Source: Dinochytrium kinnereticum (lineage: Eukaryota; Chytridiomycota; Chytridiomycetes; Chytridiales; Chytridiaceae). Taken from it: a stretch of DNA of 32,385 nt. Below the pieces are notes generated by a model. It worked only from the letters and a program-made list of their open reading frames with translations, did not search any database and had not been told where the DNA came from. Shown piece after piece: positions 9,946 to 23,739 of the stretch. The DNA is taken from positions 24,773-57,157 of the forward strand of contig JADGJT010000121.1 of the NCBI GenBank assembly GCA_027604005.1, read 5' to 3'. How positions within the stretch are numbered: the stretch's first letter is position 1; the number at the start of each line of letters is the position of its first letter. The position numbers and the translations under genes are program-made.

Positions 9946-12481
9946 TTACGAATCTTTGGTGAACGTAAGATGAGATCCTTTGCGAAGGATGAAGGGAAAG
10001 GCCGACTCTCTTCTCAAATGGGTGACGTGTTGGCCGAAAAATACAAAACCCTAGGTGATGTCGTCAGGAGGTATCGGGACTGAGAACATACCTTTTTTCT
10101 TCTGAACTTTGAGAGGGATGTGAATGCGGACTTTCCCACTACACCACACCGCTTGCAGGGTCCCTCAACCTACAAAGTTGAAAAAAAAAAAAAAAAACCG
10201 TCAAAAGACAAAAGATGAAGAACAAGAAAAAAAATCAAGACAACAGCTATCCACCAAAACACCTCACCACCCCCCTAAAACCCTGTCACATCACCCACCT
10301 GAAACACCTGGCCTCCAACCCAAATCTTCCCCGTCCCCCACTCCTCCTCCAGAAATGGCTCTAACTCTCCACCCCCCATCGGCGACCCAATAACCATGTT
10401 AGCCCTAAACCTCTCAATCCCAAACTCCCCAGCTCCAATCTCCCTAGCGTTATCGCAGAGCGCATCAAAGCTCGTTGAAGAGATCACCAGCATTTGAGAT
10501 TCGTTTTGGAAGGCGGTGGTCGAAGATTCGGAGGGGGATTTCGGTGAGTCCCATTTGGTGATGAGGTCACAGGGGGTCTTGAGGAACGTTGAGAACCAGG
10601 ATGAAGAAGTCTGAGAGGTGTGGGGGGTTGCTGTCACTCTGGATGATAAATGTTAGACTCATGGTGGTAATTTCGAGTTGCTTACGTTTGGCGGCAGACA
10701 TGAGCGGTGAATGAAGGCCCGGCGATCTCCTTCTTTAAGGAGAGTGTGAGCGGTGGCATAGAGGGAGCCGATATGACCAACACCTCCTCCACAGGATCTA
10801 GCCGTATCACCCGAATGTCTGCCATCATCGGATATCGCTTTTGAGTGACGGGCTTCTCTTCCTGGTCCACAACCATAAAAATACGATCGTACAGTAACCC
10901 TGACTCTACTATTGGCCAATCATCAACCGCTACCCCCCCACAGGATTTTATGGGGTAAACGTATATATCAGAGAGACTCGCGATCTCTCCTTCTATCCCT
11001 ACAGTCGAGGGAAAAGCCAAGGCTCGAGGTCCAGACTTTGCAAAAAAAAAGTCAAGAAAATCAATCCACCGCGTCACATCTGCCATATCGTTCATAGGGC
11101 CGAAAGATACCCTCAGTGCGGTGACGTGCCGACCGTCCAGGATATCTACAGTGTCACCGCATATCCTTGCACCTGCTTCAGCGTTGGACCGTATGGAGCC
11201 TTTAGGGAGTTCCAGATGGTATGAACATGCTCCTAGATTGCAGAAGCAGCCTGCACGGAGATGAATTCCGTGAAGCTCGGCGAGGCGAGATAGCTCCGTT
11301 CCAGCCAGTGGGAGTCCATCAGGGCGAATAAGGTTGAAAGCGATGACAGGGCCATGAGTCTCAGCACAGCCTCTAGTTTCACCGACACCTCCCATGTACA
11401 GCGTGCAAAGAGGCAACCCTTCACCACCGTCTTGAGATTGAGGATACCGGAGACCAGCCATCATTCTCCGGGAGACACTTGCAAGCGCCTTGGACCGATC
11501 CTTCATCGCCTGCCATCCTCCCTTCTCCTCCATCCAGTCCAGCCCATGGTCGACCGCAATGATATCAAGAAACGGGATCGTCCCGTCCTCGAACCGATGT
11601 GAAATGTTAGGTCGAAGCTGATGCCATGAGGTCGACGGCTCAACAGCGTCGACCGTCCCGCCACCAAAGTAAGGCTTTCGAAGTGTTCTTGCGAAATCAT
11701 TTCGCATGATCAGCGCGGCGACACCTGTTGGGAAGCCTATCATTTTGTAGAAAGAAAGGATGAGGATGTCCGCTGGATGCTTGCCAAGGTCCATGAAGCC
11801 GAAGGAGGAGGCGTCGACTAAAACCGCCCATTTTCTCCTGTGTTCTGAGATTGCTTTGAAGCGGTTGACCCAGGAAAGGGGGTATTCGAAGCCGTTGAAG
11901 TTTGACTGTGCTGTGAATGCAAAAATAGCGTCCGCGCTTTCATTACCGACAACGCCGTTCGAAATGGGATGTGGGTTTTGATGGTTTGATGAGGTGACGT
12001 TCTCCTCCTTGGCCAGATATTCCTCTACCTCGTCCATCCCCACGCTTTGAACTTCTCCATCGGAAAGGGGTATACACAAGCCATCTAATGAGTATCCCCT
12101 TAGAGGATACTCACGCATCCCAACAACAGAGGTATGAGAATCCGTCAAGTACCAGAACAGCTTCCCATCCCATCTGAAAGACTCAGCTACAAGCTTCATC
12201 CCAGCCGTAGCATTTTGCACAAACACCACCGAAAACTCTGTAGGGTCGACATTGCATTGAGATAGAATCCTGGACCTCACTCTCTCTATCCTTTTGTTGC
12301 TAGCCGATGCCGCAGTCCCAGAGTGGGGATTTGCGTACAGACTTGTCGTTATCTCTCTCGCGAACCGATCGACAACAGGTTTGGGGGGGAGACCGGCCCC
12401 TGCAGAGTCCAGGTAGAGAGATCCCGCGAGCTGCGGGTAGTCACCTGTGGCATCGGATGCAGAGATGTAAGCGTCGATCAT
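9946..12481 (-). CDS. MOCOS: Molybdenum cofactor sulfurase
   Basis: Converts the oxo form of molybdenum cofactor to the sulfido form needed by xanthine dehydrogenase and aldehyde oxidase, using sulfur from L-cysteine. Model: complement of 9946-10050, 10092-10169, 10299-10638, 10686-12481; 772 residues (family about 800-890). The N-terminal aminotransferase class V domain covers about residues 20-480. YLTDSHTSVVGMRE (111-124) is family-diagnostic; the PLP lysine is K246 in SFYKMIGFPTG; the persulfide cysteine lies in RAGCFCNLGACS (409-420, most likely C414). An N-terminal MOSC domain starts near IYVYPIKSCGG (506-516), and the C-terminal MOSC part has GPCKRC then FGQHVTH. The loop after GPCKRC is about eight residues shorter than usual, although the splice sites there are clean. 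Its start codon is 70 bases from that of the divergent gene at 12552. The last intron is only 41 bases. Confidence 0.95.
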
Positions 12482-12551
12482 CGTTCAAGGCATCCCCATA
12501 AAAGAAAGAGCTTGTCTTGGTCGGTGTCGCACATTGTATTTTGAGCTGGAC
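12482..12551. promoter_or_regulatory. Compact divergent promoter, MOCOS / promethin-like
   Basis: Only 70 bases separate the two start codons, so both 5' UTRs and core promoters must overlap or extend into the opposite gene. The stretch includes a TATA-like CATAAAAG near 12497. Assignment as a bidirectional promoter is inference from gene layout. Confidence 0.4.
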
Positions 12552-13270
12552 ATGGCTGTTGTGGGGTCAGCGATATCGACCGAGGCCCGGATGAACGCCG
12601 AGGTTGCCTCGATGCTCCTCGCACGAGACCAGGCAGCTGATTCGCTAGCTCATGCAGTTGGGGTGGGTGATGCTTGACGCGTACAATGCGCGGGCTTAAT
12701 TCATTTTAGTCTATCCGCTCAGGATTCTTCGCCACCGCCAATGGCATCCGCGATGTCTCTCATCACCTGCTCATCCTCATCCGTCTTTACGCCATGCGGA
12801 ACCCGACGTTTCGAATCTTTTTGCTCCTTGCTGGGATCTTAAGTATTCTACCGGTCTCCGTCTTTGCTTTCTTTGCGGTTACGACACTCCTGGGGTCTTT
12901 GGTAACGGCTGGTATGGGGGAGTAGCTCGGTTTGATTGAAACTAATGAACGTTTATCTAGTTCTGGGATTGCTCTTTGTGGAAGGGAGCCTTCTTGGCCT
13001 TGGCTTGGCCATCTTGCTGCCCATAGAGGCTGGCATTTTGGTTGTGGCTGGTGGCGCTGCCCTCGCATACTCGAATGGAAAGACATTGTTGAAAGCTATT
13101 GAAGGGCCAAGCGATAAGTACGAAAATCTTTTGACACCTTTTTTCTAAATGCCTCTAGGAAAGCGATTCAGGGAGGTCACGTACAAGTGGTAGAGGAATC
13201 GCCACTGGCTTTGATGCCCTCATCAACGCCGAAGGCTGGCGACGACCCCAAAGAAACAATTATAGACTGA
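12552..13270 (+). CDS. Promethin/LDAF1-like lipid-droplet membrane protein
   Basis: Small membrane protein of 190 residues from four exons: 12552-12666, 12723-12911, 12961-13117, 13159-13270; all phases agree. After a polar N-terminus there is a central hydrophobic block, from about IFLLLAGILSILPVSVFAFF through LLFVEGSLLGLGLAILLPI to ILVVAGGAALAYS, consistent with two membrane hairpins, then a polar acidic tail. The PVSVF and LLFVEG segments resemble promethin (LDAF1/TMEM159; yeast Ldo16/45), which works with seipin at the ER to define sites of lipid-droplet formation. That match is from memory, so the family name is moderately sure and the function is inferred. The third exon's donor and acceptor were chosen so that the hydrophobic block stays in frame; other choices give early stops. 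Confidence 0.65.
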
Positions 13271-13779
13271 GCCATCACCTTCTATGGTGAAGTTCATCAT
13301 CGAACTCGACGCACCCTTACGCTTCCGTTAAACCATTTTTTTTTAAAACCTTTTTTGCCGTCTGATGAGAATCTATGATATCCCCAAGAACCACATAACC
13401 TCTTTCTTTAGAATAAATCACATTGAAGACTTGACGCACATTTCCTTCATTTTCAAACGAGATAACGATAACGTCGCCCTTTCCTCATTATCTTCAGCAC
13501 CAGGCTTTATTCTGCTCGTTTATCCAATACCAAACCACCCCTAACGCCCAAAAGAAATGTTAAATCACCGTTTTGATGTAGAAAAACTGAGACAGCCTTT
13601 CATAGCAGAACAGAAAAAAGAGTCGACAGTATACGAAATGTTTTAAAGGGAAGGAAAGGCAGCAAAGGAAATCGAAACCGAAACCGACAGAAAAAACCTC
13701 CCAGAGTTGTGAGAGACTCAAGTCAAACCCAACCCCTTTGGAAAAAAGAAAGGGTTAAGAGAAGGGGTATGTTATAAGT
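13271..13779. other. Convergent 3' spacer, promethin-like / CaMK
   Basis: About 510 bases between two converging stop codons. AT-rich with A-runs and a T-run at 13337-13344; presumably the two 3' UTRs and polyadenylation regions. No exon or RNA gene seen. Confidence 0.4.
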
Positions 13780-16098
<2,319 letters not shown>

Positions 16099-17037
16099 GA
16101 TGTTCTTTTGAGCCGTGAATAGGATCCAGTCCGTATTCCAAGACTCCTCTTTTTTGTGCTGACGGCGTTCGATTACGAGAGAAAAAAAAACAAGTTGCTG
16201 TGGTGCTTTACTCCCAGTTATTCTTCGCAAGTGTTTGATATCCCAATGGCTTTACAAAACGATGCGACGAGGCGAGGGAGGCTGTGAAAGGTAGAGCGGG
16301 AAAGTTATCTGACGGAAGAAACAACTTTAACGGAGGTGAAAGAGGCTACGCATTCGAGTTTTTTTTTAAGGATTGCGTAAACACTTTAACCAAGACGCAA
16401 TTATGATATGGACGTTGTGGGATTGGCTGTAAGACACTGACCCCCAGTGGCCCCAACTCAATGGGATGGGGTCAAGGTGATGATTGGTATTTGCGGCTGG
16501 CTCTATGACACTTCAAAGTGGTGGCTTGATTGGGTTCATACAAATTCAGTGTCCAGCCTGAGCTTGCAGGAATCCAATCAGAGCCAAGACTTTTAAATTA
16601 TGTATGCGCTTTTGGAATTTGTTCGTCTTCTGACTTCAAACACTCCCTCTGTTTGGAGCGAGCTATGGAGAGCAGATGCGACGGAGGTGACCTTATTGAA
16701 ACAATAACAGTTGGCATGGAAACACACCAAAGTTAATGCAAGCATACATCCGCTGCATCTGTCATGAGCGGGATAAGTCCAAAGACAACAGCTCGATGAG
16801 CATTTGATGTTGGATAGGCATGAAGTTAAAGCAAAAAGGTATACTGGGCAGCAATGGATCAGTTGCCTTCCACCTCCTAAAGAATAAATAATATCGGAGT
16901 TCATGGATATCCTCTGGAACTTTTCACGCCTAGCCCTATCGAATATTTCGTTCTGTTGCATGCCAACGTTCTAAAAGATTGTGCATGTCAGTTCTCTGGA
17001 ATCGAAATTTGTTGTGCCACTTATCACATATTTCGTT
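16099..17037. other. Divergent spacer, CaMK / VPS28
   Basis: About 940 bases between two divergent start codons, the longest gene-free stretch in the window. It should hold both promoters. Several open frames exist on both strands, but none has recognisable protein character or matching splice partners. A T-run lies at about 16360-16367. No tRNA fold or repeat was recognised by eye. Confidence 0.35.
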
Positions 17038-18070
17038 ATGAGCTTTGGGTACTTGAGACCTGAGCTAGATCAGGTTCGACCACAAAAGCCACTGGCCGAA
17101 TTAACAGAGTCCAGGAAATTAAATTAACGTCCACCAATGCAGAGAGAGAAACTTACGAGACTCTCGCCGAACTGTTTTCCATATTTGTGGTAACAGAGGC
17201 ATTGGAGAAAGCGTACATTCGAGATGCCATCACAGCCCAAGAGTAAGTATGGCCGAAGTTATTTGGGGTTGGAAATCACTTCTGGGTTGTCTTTTTTCCT
17301 TTTTTTTTTTTGACCATCATCGGTTGCAGGTACACACCTGCTTGTACAAAGTTGATTGCTCAGTTTAAAACTGCTCGGGACCTTTATGGCAAGTCTACGA
17401 CTGAGCTGGAGAAGTTTTTGAAGGATAATAAGGTTTGGAGTGGCTGGAATGTTGAAAAAAGCTCATCTTCATTGGAGTAGTTGAATTGTCCGGCAGCATC
17501 GAAACGCCTAATTGAGATTGGTGTGCCTGCCACTGTGGAGCATGCGGTGGCAGAATCAGGAACTTCTCGTCAGCATGTTAAGCTTGTAGCAGATACCACA
17601 ACGGTAAAGCAATTCTAAGCATGTGTCTAAATAGTCAATAGGCTTTCATTACTCTGATGGACTCTATAAAATTAAATATGATTGATACCGATCAAATTCA
17701 TCCCCTTCTCAGTGACCTTATTCAGCTTCTGAATAAGGTCAGTAAATTACCACCGGACTTCGAAAATCACAAACGGAAGATCAAGGACTGGTGAGCCGCT
17801 TTCTTTGCCATTCTCTTCATTTTCAAAATAGCCTTTGCTTATAAAATTTCCTTCCACTGATTCGTCTTAACAGGCTAATAACGCTCAACAAAATGAAGTT
17901 AGTATTGAGCATTACGCAGCCCTAACTGTATAAAATAGAGCCTCGGATGGATTGTCTGATGATCAATCAAGGCAGCTGTTATTTGAGTTGGATAGGTAAT
18001 CGTTCATGTTGTTCTTATCTGACCTTTGTATAGCGCAAACCAGGCCTTCCACAACGCCCTTGATTTGTAA
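17038..18070 (+). CDS. VPS28: ESCRT-I subunit VPS28
   Basis: Component of ESCRT-I, which sorts ubiquitinated membrane proteins into multivesicular bodies by bridging VPS23/VPS37 and ESCRT-II. It is split into eight small exons: 17038-17048, 17108-17242, 17330-17432, 17481-17603, 17642-17790, 17874-17897, 17939-17995, 18034-18070. All phases agree; 212 residues (human about 221). The core domain has ETYETLAELFSIF, ALEKAYIRDAITAQEYTPAC and LNCPAASKRL. The C-terminal four-helix domain has AFITLMDSIKLNMIDTDQIH, LPPDFE and ASDGLSDDQSRQLLFELD, and ends in QAFHNALDL, all typical of the family. Exon 1 carries only 11 coding bases (ATGAGCTTTGG). It was chosen because it supplies the required phase to a strong acceptor and gives a fungal-like N-terminus MSFGVQEIKL. 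That first exon is the least certain part. Confidence 0.93.
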
Positions 18071-18637
18071 ACAATTAATGATACCCAAGTTTTTTATTGG
18101 AAAGGAGGAAATAATGACTAACTGTAAAATCGAGTTTTAAAAAGAAAAGAAGCCTGTATTAGAAAAATGGCAAAAAAGAACAAGAAAAGAGCAAACAATG
18201 TTAACTGCGATTGTTGTTTGTTTTTTTTTTCGTTAAATTCTCTCTGTATGGGTTTAGGACTCATTCATCAACAGAACCTCGGATAAAATAACCTATCTGA
18301 TCTTTCACCAAGGCAACTGTCTTTTTTCAGCTGGACACGTTTTCAGACCCGGACTTAGAAAGGTATAAAGGACTGGAACCAATAGAGGTCATTTTAAAAA
18401 TCTGAATAAAAAGCTTTTGTATTGGAAGAGAAAAAAAGTGATGATAAACAAAATGTCATTCACGCAAAGAAGACAACCGTTGCAACCAAGTGTTCAAAGA
18501 AAATATCAAAGAAAAAGATTAACATAAAAAAAAATTGGCTTTTCTCGGTAGGCCCAGCATTCTCCAAACTGTATCATTAAGGTCTTTGCTGATTTAGGAC
18601 GGGCTAGTATAGACAGGCGATGCATATTTGCCCATTA
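18071..18637. other. Convergent 3' spacer, VPS28 / V-ATPase
   Basis: About 570 bases between converging genes, A/T-rich with many short A-runs. No exon, RNA gene or repeat could be supported. Confidence 0.4.
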
Positions 18638-19428
18638 TTAAATGGAGCAGGTTCCACCTGGAAGAGTTAGTGAGAAAACGAAACTTGAAAATACCTTGGG
18701 AGGCTTTCGTGTTCAAAATCAGAGCAACTAAAAAGCATGTTAGAAAATAGATCAAGGGGTTATCTCATTTAATGGTACCAATCAATCCGTAAAGACCCTG
18801 TAGAGAAAAAATTAGACGAATTCTGAGGGTTGAGAAGAAACTTACCAAGACTTCCGCAAAAATGAGAATAAGAATCATCCCAACAAAGAGACGGGGCTGC
18901 TGGGCGGTACCACGGACACCAGCGTCTCCAACCACGCCAACGGCGAAGCCGGCGGCAAGACCACTCAGGCCGACACTGAGACCAGCACCAAGCTGAATGA
19001 ACGAGGCGAAGAGAGTCATCTTAGGATCCACTGAGGAAAGTGCCACCAGTCAGTATGTGATGCTGACAAGATACTCGAAAACTTACAGCCACCGCTGACA
19101 AGGACAGAGACGACAAGACCGTAGATGGCAATGATACCAGCCTAGACGCCTTCAACAACTTGGATCGATCACGAGGCAACTTACCAAGACGACGGGAAGA
19201 GCGCACTTGATAATAAGCTCCGGTCGCATCACACCCATAGCCGAGATACCGAGCCCAGACTTGGCAGTTCCGTAAGCAGCGCCGAAGCCTTTTGAGCAAG
19301 GAGTGAGTAAGGGATGGATAATCCGTGAAAACGCGTGGTTTCTTACAGCTGAAGACAATGGAAGCGGTGCAGCCCATGACCCCGAAGAAGGGGGCATAGA
19401 CGGGGCAGTAATCGGCACTGAGAGACAT
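18638..19428 (-). CDS. VMA3: V-type ATPase proteolipid subunit c
   Basis: Membrane rotor-ring subunit of the vacuolar proton pump. Model: complement of 18638-18657, 18695-18727, 18779-18797, 18846-19030, 19087-19141, 19185-19288, 19347-19428; all phases agree and give 165 residues, the usual length. It has four transmembrane helices, with [20 protein letters not shown] in the first hairpin and [20 protein letters not shown] in the second. The proton-carrying glutamate is E140 in [12 protein letters not shown]. The N-terminus [20 protein letters not shown] matches the family start. The last three coding exons are very short (19, 33 and 20 bases) and end in KASQGGTCSI. Yeast has paralogues (Vma3, Vma11); the short N-terminus and sequence fit Vma3 best. 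Confidence 0.96.
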
Positions 19429-19927
19429 TTCTGAGGCTGGTTAGGAGGTTGGTTGGAGCAGAGGTGCTGAGGCAAGGAGTCGGTTGCTGGCGGAGAATCC
19501 CCTTGAAGTTGTTTTGACGGATTGGATTTTGCAAGGAAAACTTTTTCAAGAGATTGACGGAGGGGAGAGGGACAAAAAAAAAATAATTTTCTGGATTGCT
19601 CCTTCAATAATGATAATAATGGATTGAGCAGAGGAGCAATCATCAGCCAGGTTGGCTTCTCAGCGAGATGCTCCATCTGCTGCTGCATTGGTGCCCATGG
19701 AGATGGGGCCAGCCCCTGCGCGTTCGCCACCATGCGATATGCAAGGACCATGGGTGGTGCAGCTGTTCAGCGCATTGCAGCAGCCCTTTGTTTCTTATCC
19801 CCTAGCAATAAAGCATAACAAGCGTAACCCCCCTGAAGCTTGATATCCAGTGTATCCAGTGTGCCATCCATCGGACTGTATCATCATCCAATACACAAAT
19901 TTTAATCAATTGTTTTTTGTCGACAAA
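19429..19927. promoter_or_regulatory. Shared divergent promoter region, V-ATPase c / IFT122
   Basis: A 499-base interval between the start codons of two diverging genes, so it must contain both promoters. Open frames on both strands have no protein character. No individual transcription-factor site can be assigned from sequence alone. Confidence 0.45.
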
Positions 19928-22900
19928 ATGCGGACGTTTCTGACATGGTATCGTCAAAACAACGCTGCTGCCCAATGCTGATGCTCAACTGCAAAGGTCC
20001 GACAAGGTGCACGACAGATACGGCCTCAAGCAGCCCATCTACGACATATCCTTCAAGGTTGGCCCCCACATTGATGTGCAGCCCTTACTGACAATGTCTA
20101 AAGCCGGATGGGACCCAGCTGATTGCTGCTGCTGGAGCGGAAGTGCTCGTCTATGATGTTGCAGAGGGAGACTTGATCCAGTCGCTGAAAGCGCATAAGG
20201 ATACTGTGTATGCAGTAGAATTCTCCGCGGATGGCACTCGGTATTGGCAGGAATTGCTTATTTGTTCTCATCTTTAAGCTTTGCATCTGGAGGAGCGGAT
20301 AAGCAAGTCATCATATGGAACTCCAAAATGGAGGGGATATTGAAATACTCGCATAATGATTCGATACAAGCGATATCTCATAACCCCGTGACTGGACAGG
20401 TGGTTTCTTGCACTGCCTCGGATTTTGGGCTTTGGTCGTCTGAGCAAAAAACTGTTACAAAACATAAGGTAGGGGAGGTTATAATCATTACTTTTAATCA
20501 ACTGTAGGTTCCTGCGCGTATTTTGGCTGTATCATGGACAAACGATGGCCAATTCTTCGCTCTTGGATTATATAACGGAAATATCTCCATTCGAAATCGA
20601 AGTGGAGAAGAGAAAGTGCGGATAGAGCGTGGAACCAGCCCAGTGTGGTCTTTACAATGGTGCCCGACCGCCGAGAGAGACGTAGACTTGCTTGCTGTGA
20701 CAGATTGGAGTCAGAGGCTTTCCTTTTTTCAGCTAAGTGGAAGGCAGGTCGGCAAGGACCGACATTTAGGCTTCGACCCTACCTGTGTCTCATTCTTTTC
20801 CAGTGGAGATTTTGTTGCTCTTGGCGGGTCTGATCATAAGGTTACCCTTTGGACTGCAGAGGGTATTCGTTTAGGGCCTATCTGTGAAAGAGAAAGCTGG
20901 GTCTGGTGTTGCAAAGTCAAGCCTCGGCAGAACTACGTCGCCGTTGGCTGCAATGATGGAACGATTGCGCTGTATCAAATAGTATTTAATACGGTGCATG
21001 GGCTTTACAATGATCGTTACGCTTATAGAGAGAATATGACAGATGTAGTCATCCAACACCTCTCTACCGACCAACGAGCCCGCATCAAGTGCCGCGACTA
21101 CGTCAAAAAGATCGCAGTGTTTAAAGATCGTCTCGCCGTACAGCTTCCGGATCGTGTTATCATTTATGAATTATTTCACGACGATGCGACTGACATGCAT
21201 TATCGAATTAAGGAGAAGCTGCAAAAGAAGCTTGAATGCAACCTGCTAGTTGTAACGTCGCAGCACATTATCCTTTGTCTAGAGAAAAAGCTGCAAATGT
21301 ACCACTTTAATGGCGATAAGGAAAGAGAGTGGAACCTTGAGGCTCTTATTCGATATATTAAAGTTACGGGGGGTCCACGAGGACGGGAGGGCCTTCTTGT
21401 AGGCTTGAAGAACGGGCAAATCTTCCAAATATTCCTGGATAACCCCTTCCCCATACCCCTCATAAAGCAGCAAACATCAGTTCGATGTCTCGACCTGAGC
21501 CTAAGCAGATCAAAACTCGCAGTGGTCGATGAGCATAACACCTGCTTGGTCTATGATTTAAAGACAAAGGAGTTGGTATTCCAGGAACCCAACGCTAATA
21601 GTGTGGCTTGGAACACTGAGCTCGAGGACGTGTTATGCTACTCTGGAAATGGAGTGCTCAATATCAAGGCTGGAAGCTTCCCGGCTCATCAGCAGAAAAT
21701 GCAGGGCTTTGTTGTCGGGTTTAAGGGGTCTAAGATTTTTTGCTTGCATATTTACGCCATGACGACGGTTGACGTTCCTCAATCGGCATCTCTCGATCGA
21801 TACCTTGAGAAAAAAGAATTTGAACGTGCATATGATGTCGCGTGTCTAGGGGTGACAGAAGCTGACTGGAGAAGATTGGCACTTGAATCTCTTGAAGGCC
21901 TTTGCTTTGCAATCGCCTCAAAATCGTTCTCACGCCTACGGGACCTAAAATTCATTGATTTAATCACTGTCATCGAGCGCATGAAATCTGAGGGAAAAGT
22001 CGATAATGATTTGTTCTTGGGTTTGATCTTGGCGTATTCGGGAAAGTATCATGAGGTATGGTTTATTTCTTAACTTGATCTAATTATAGCAGGCGGCTAA
22101 ATTGTGGAGAAAAGGCGGACATCAGCAGAAAGCGATTGAAATGTACACGGAGCTTAACATGTGGGAGTATGCAACTCAGCTTGCAGAAGAAACAAACTCT
22201 GACAGAGGTGTTATTCTGAAACGCAAAGCTCAAATTCAGCAAGATCGCAATGACTTGTTGGCAGCCGCCTCCACATACATCGAAGTTGGGGACTATTTGC
22301 AGGCTATCAATATCCTTGGCCCCTTGGGTGGACCGGCTTTAGATAAACTCATAGAACTGGCGCGAAAGCTGAACAAATCCGACTCGAAAGCCATCAGCCG
22401 CTGCGTTTACTTTTTCAGAAAGAATAACCATAACGCTTACGCAGCCGAGTGTCTTGTGAAGCTTGGTGATATTTCACATCTCTTAAACCTTCACATTGAG
22501 CTCCAGCAATGGGATGATGCTTTCCGAATCGCAGAAACCCATCCTAAATTCGCCCAACAGATTTACCTCCCTTACGCTAACTGGTTGGCTATGAATGATA
22601 AATACATGGAGGCGCAGATAAATTTCCGTAAAGCTGGCAGGCTTGACGAAGCGATTCGGGTGCTAGAACAGCTTTCTAGAAACGCTGTTGCCGAAAATCG
22701 TTACGAGGACGCGGCCTATCTGCACTGGATGCTTGCCAACGAAAAGCTCGAAGGACTTCCCAGTGATTTGGAGCTAAAGGCATTCAATGAGGGTCAAAGG
22801 CAAAAGCTGGATTCATTTAAGAAGCTCAGTGAATTGTCGGAGGTCTATTTCGCCTATCACAATATCCGCCGCTTTATTGACGACCCTTTCACTTCACATT

Positions 22901-23691
22901 TACCTGAATCACTTTTAAACATGGCTCGCTTCATTCTCAACTACCTCGGACGCAATCCCATTCCGTCAGGAATATCTAAGGCTTACGTTTTATATGCATT
23001 AGCCAAATTGGCTCGCACATTAGGAGCGTTCAAACTCTCGCGATACGGCTACGAAAAGCTTACAACTCTAATTCGAAACTCTGACTGGTTGGAGACGATT
23101 GATATTGGCGCCTTAACTATACGCTCCAAGTCTCCTGTGGATCGGGAAGATTTGTTGCCAGTTTGCTTTGCGTGTTCTACGGTCAACCCTTTGATTCACC
23201 TCAAAGGAGACGCGTGCGCATCTTGCTCCGAGCCATTTATCAGATCATTCTACTCGTTTGAAACGTTACCTCTCGTTCAATTTGTTCCAGACGATGGAAT
23301 ATCCGACGAAGACGCAGAAATGCTCATTCGGTCTGAACCCGCTGCTGCGCCATCAAAGAAGAGCGGCAAGAAATCAAAACGTGATGACCCAGCATCGTTG
23401 GACGAAGACTTCGAGAAGCAGATCATGGGGTTAAGACGGATGGACAGCGAAGGGTTTCAACCCATCAAGGCTGACAGGCGTATGTTGCAATCGATGAGTC
23501 CACGTCAGGTCTTTATCCGAGACTGGGGCAAAAAGTGCATCCGGAAGCAATTCTTCAGATTGACATCTCCTGATATCGCCCTGGTATTATGCCCATCCTG
23601 CAAACACTTTTTCTTGGATGACGAGTGGAACTATCAGTACTTACAGAAAGGTTCCTGTCATTTTTGTCGACAGGCCCTTCCGAATATATAA
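19928..23691 (+). CDS. IFT122: Intraflagellar transport protein 122 (IFT-A)
   Basis: Core subunit of the IFT-A complex, which drives retrograde transport and membrane-protein entry in flagella. Six exons: 19928-19947, 19997-20057, 20104-20240, 20279-20468, 20508-22055, 22093-23691; all phases agree; 1184 residues, the normal length. N-terminal WD40 propellers (about 1-570) include [44 protein letters not shown] and [24 protein letters not shown]-like helical region (about 580-1000) follows. The C-terminus has two CxxC pairs at C1010/C1013 and C1027/C1030, and a second set at C1152/C1155 and C1174/C1177, likely zinc-binding. It is strong evidence that the organism makes flagellated cells (zoospores). 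The first coding exon is only 20 bases. The next gene starts 48 bases after the stop. Confidence 0.97.
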
Positions 23692-23739
23692 AGCGTTTAT
23701 TTTTTTCGTCCGTTTCATTTGTCCGAAGTTGTTCAAAAT

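Noticed and set aside
16593..16961. 122-codon minus frame in the CaMK/VPS28 spacer, rich in cysteine
   Set aside because: Cysteine content is scattered with no spacing pattern, there is no supported upstream or downstream exon, and it lies in a divergent promoter interval.
19152..19751. 199-residue minus frame over the V-ATPase 5' region
   Set aside because: Its C-terminal part coincides with a V-ATPase exon, but the upstream part is untranslated/intronic sequence; the family N-terminus at 19428 fits better.
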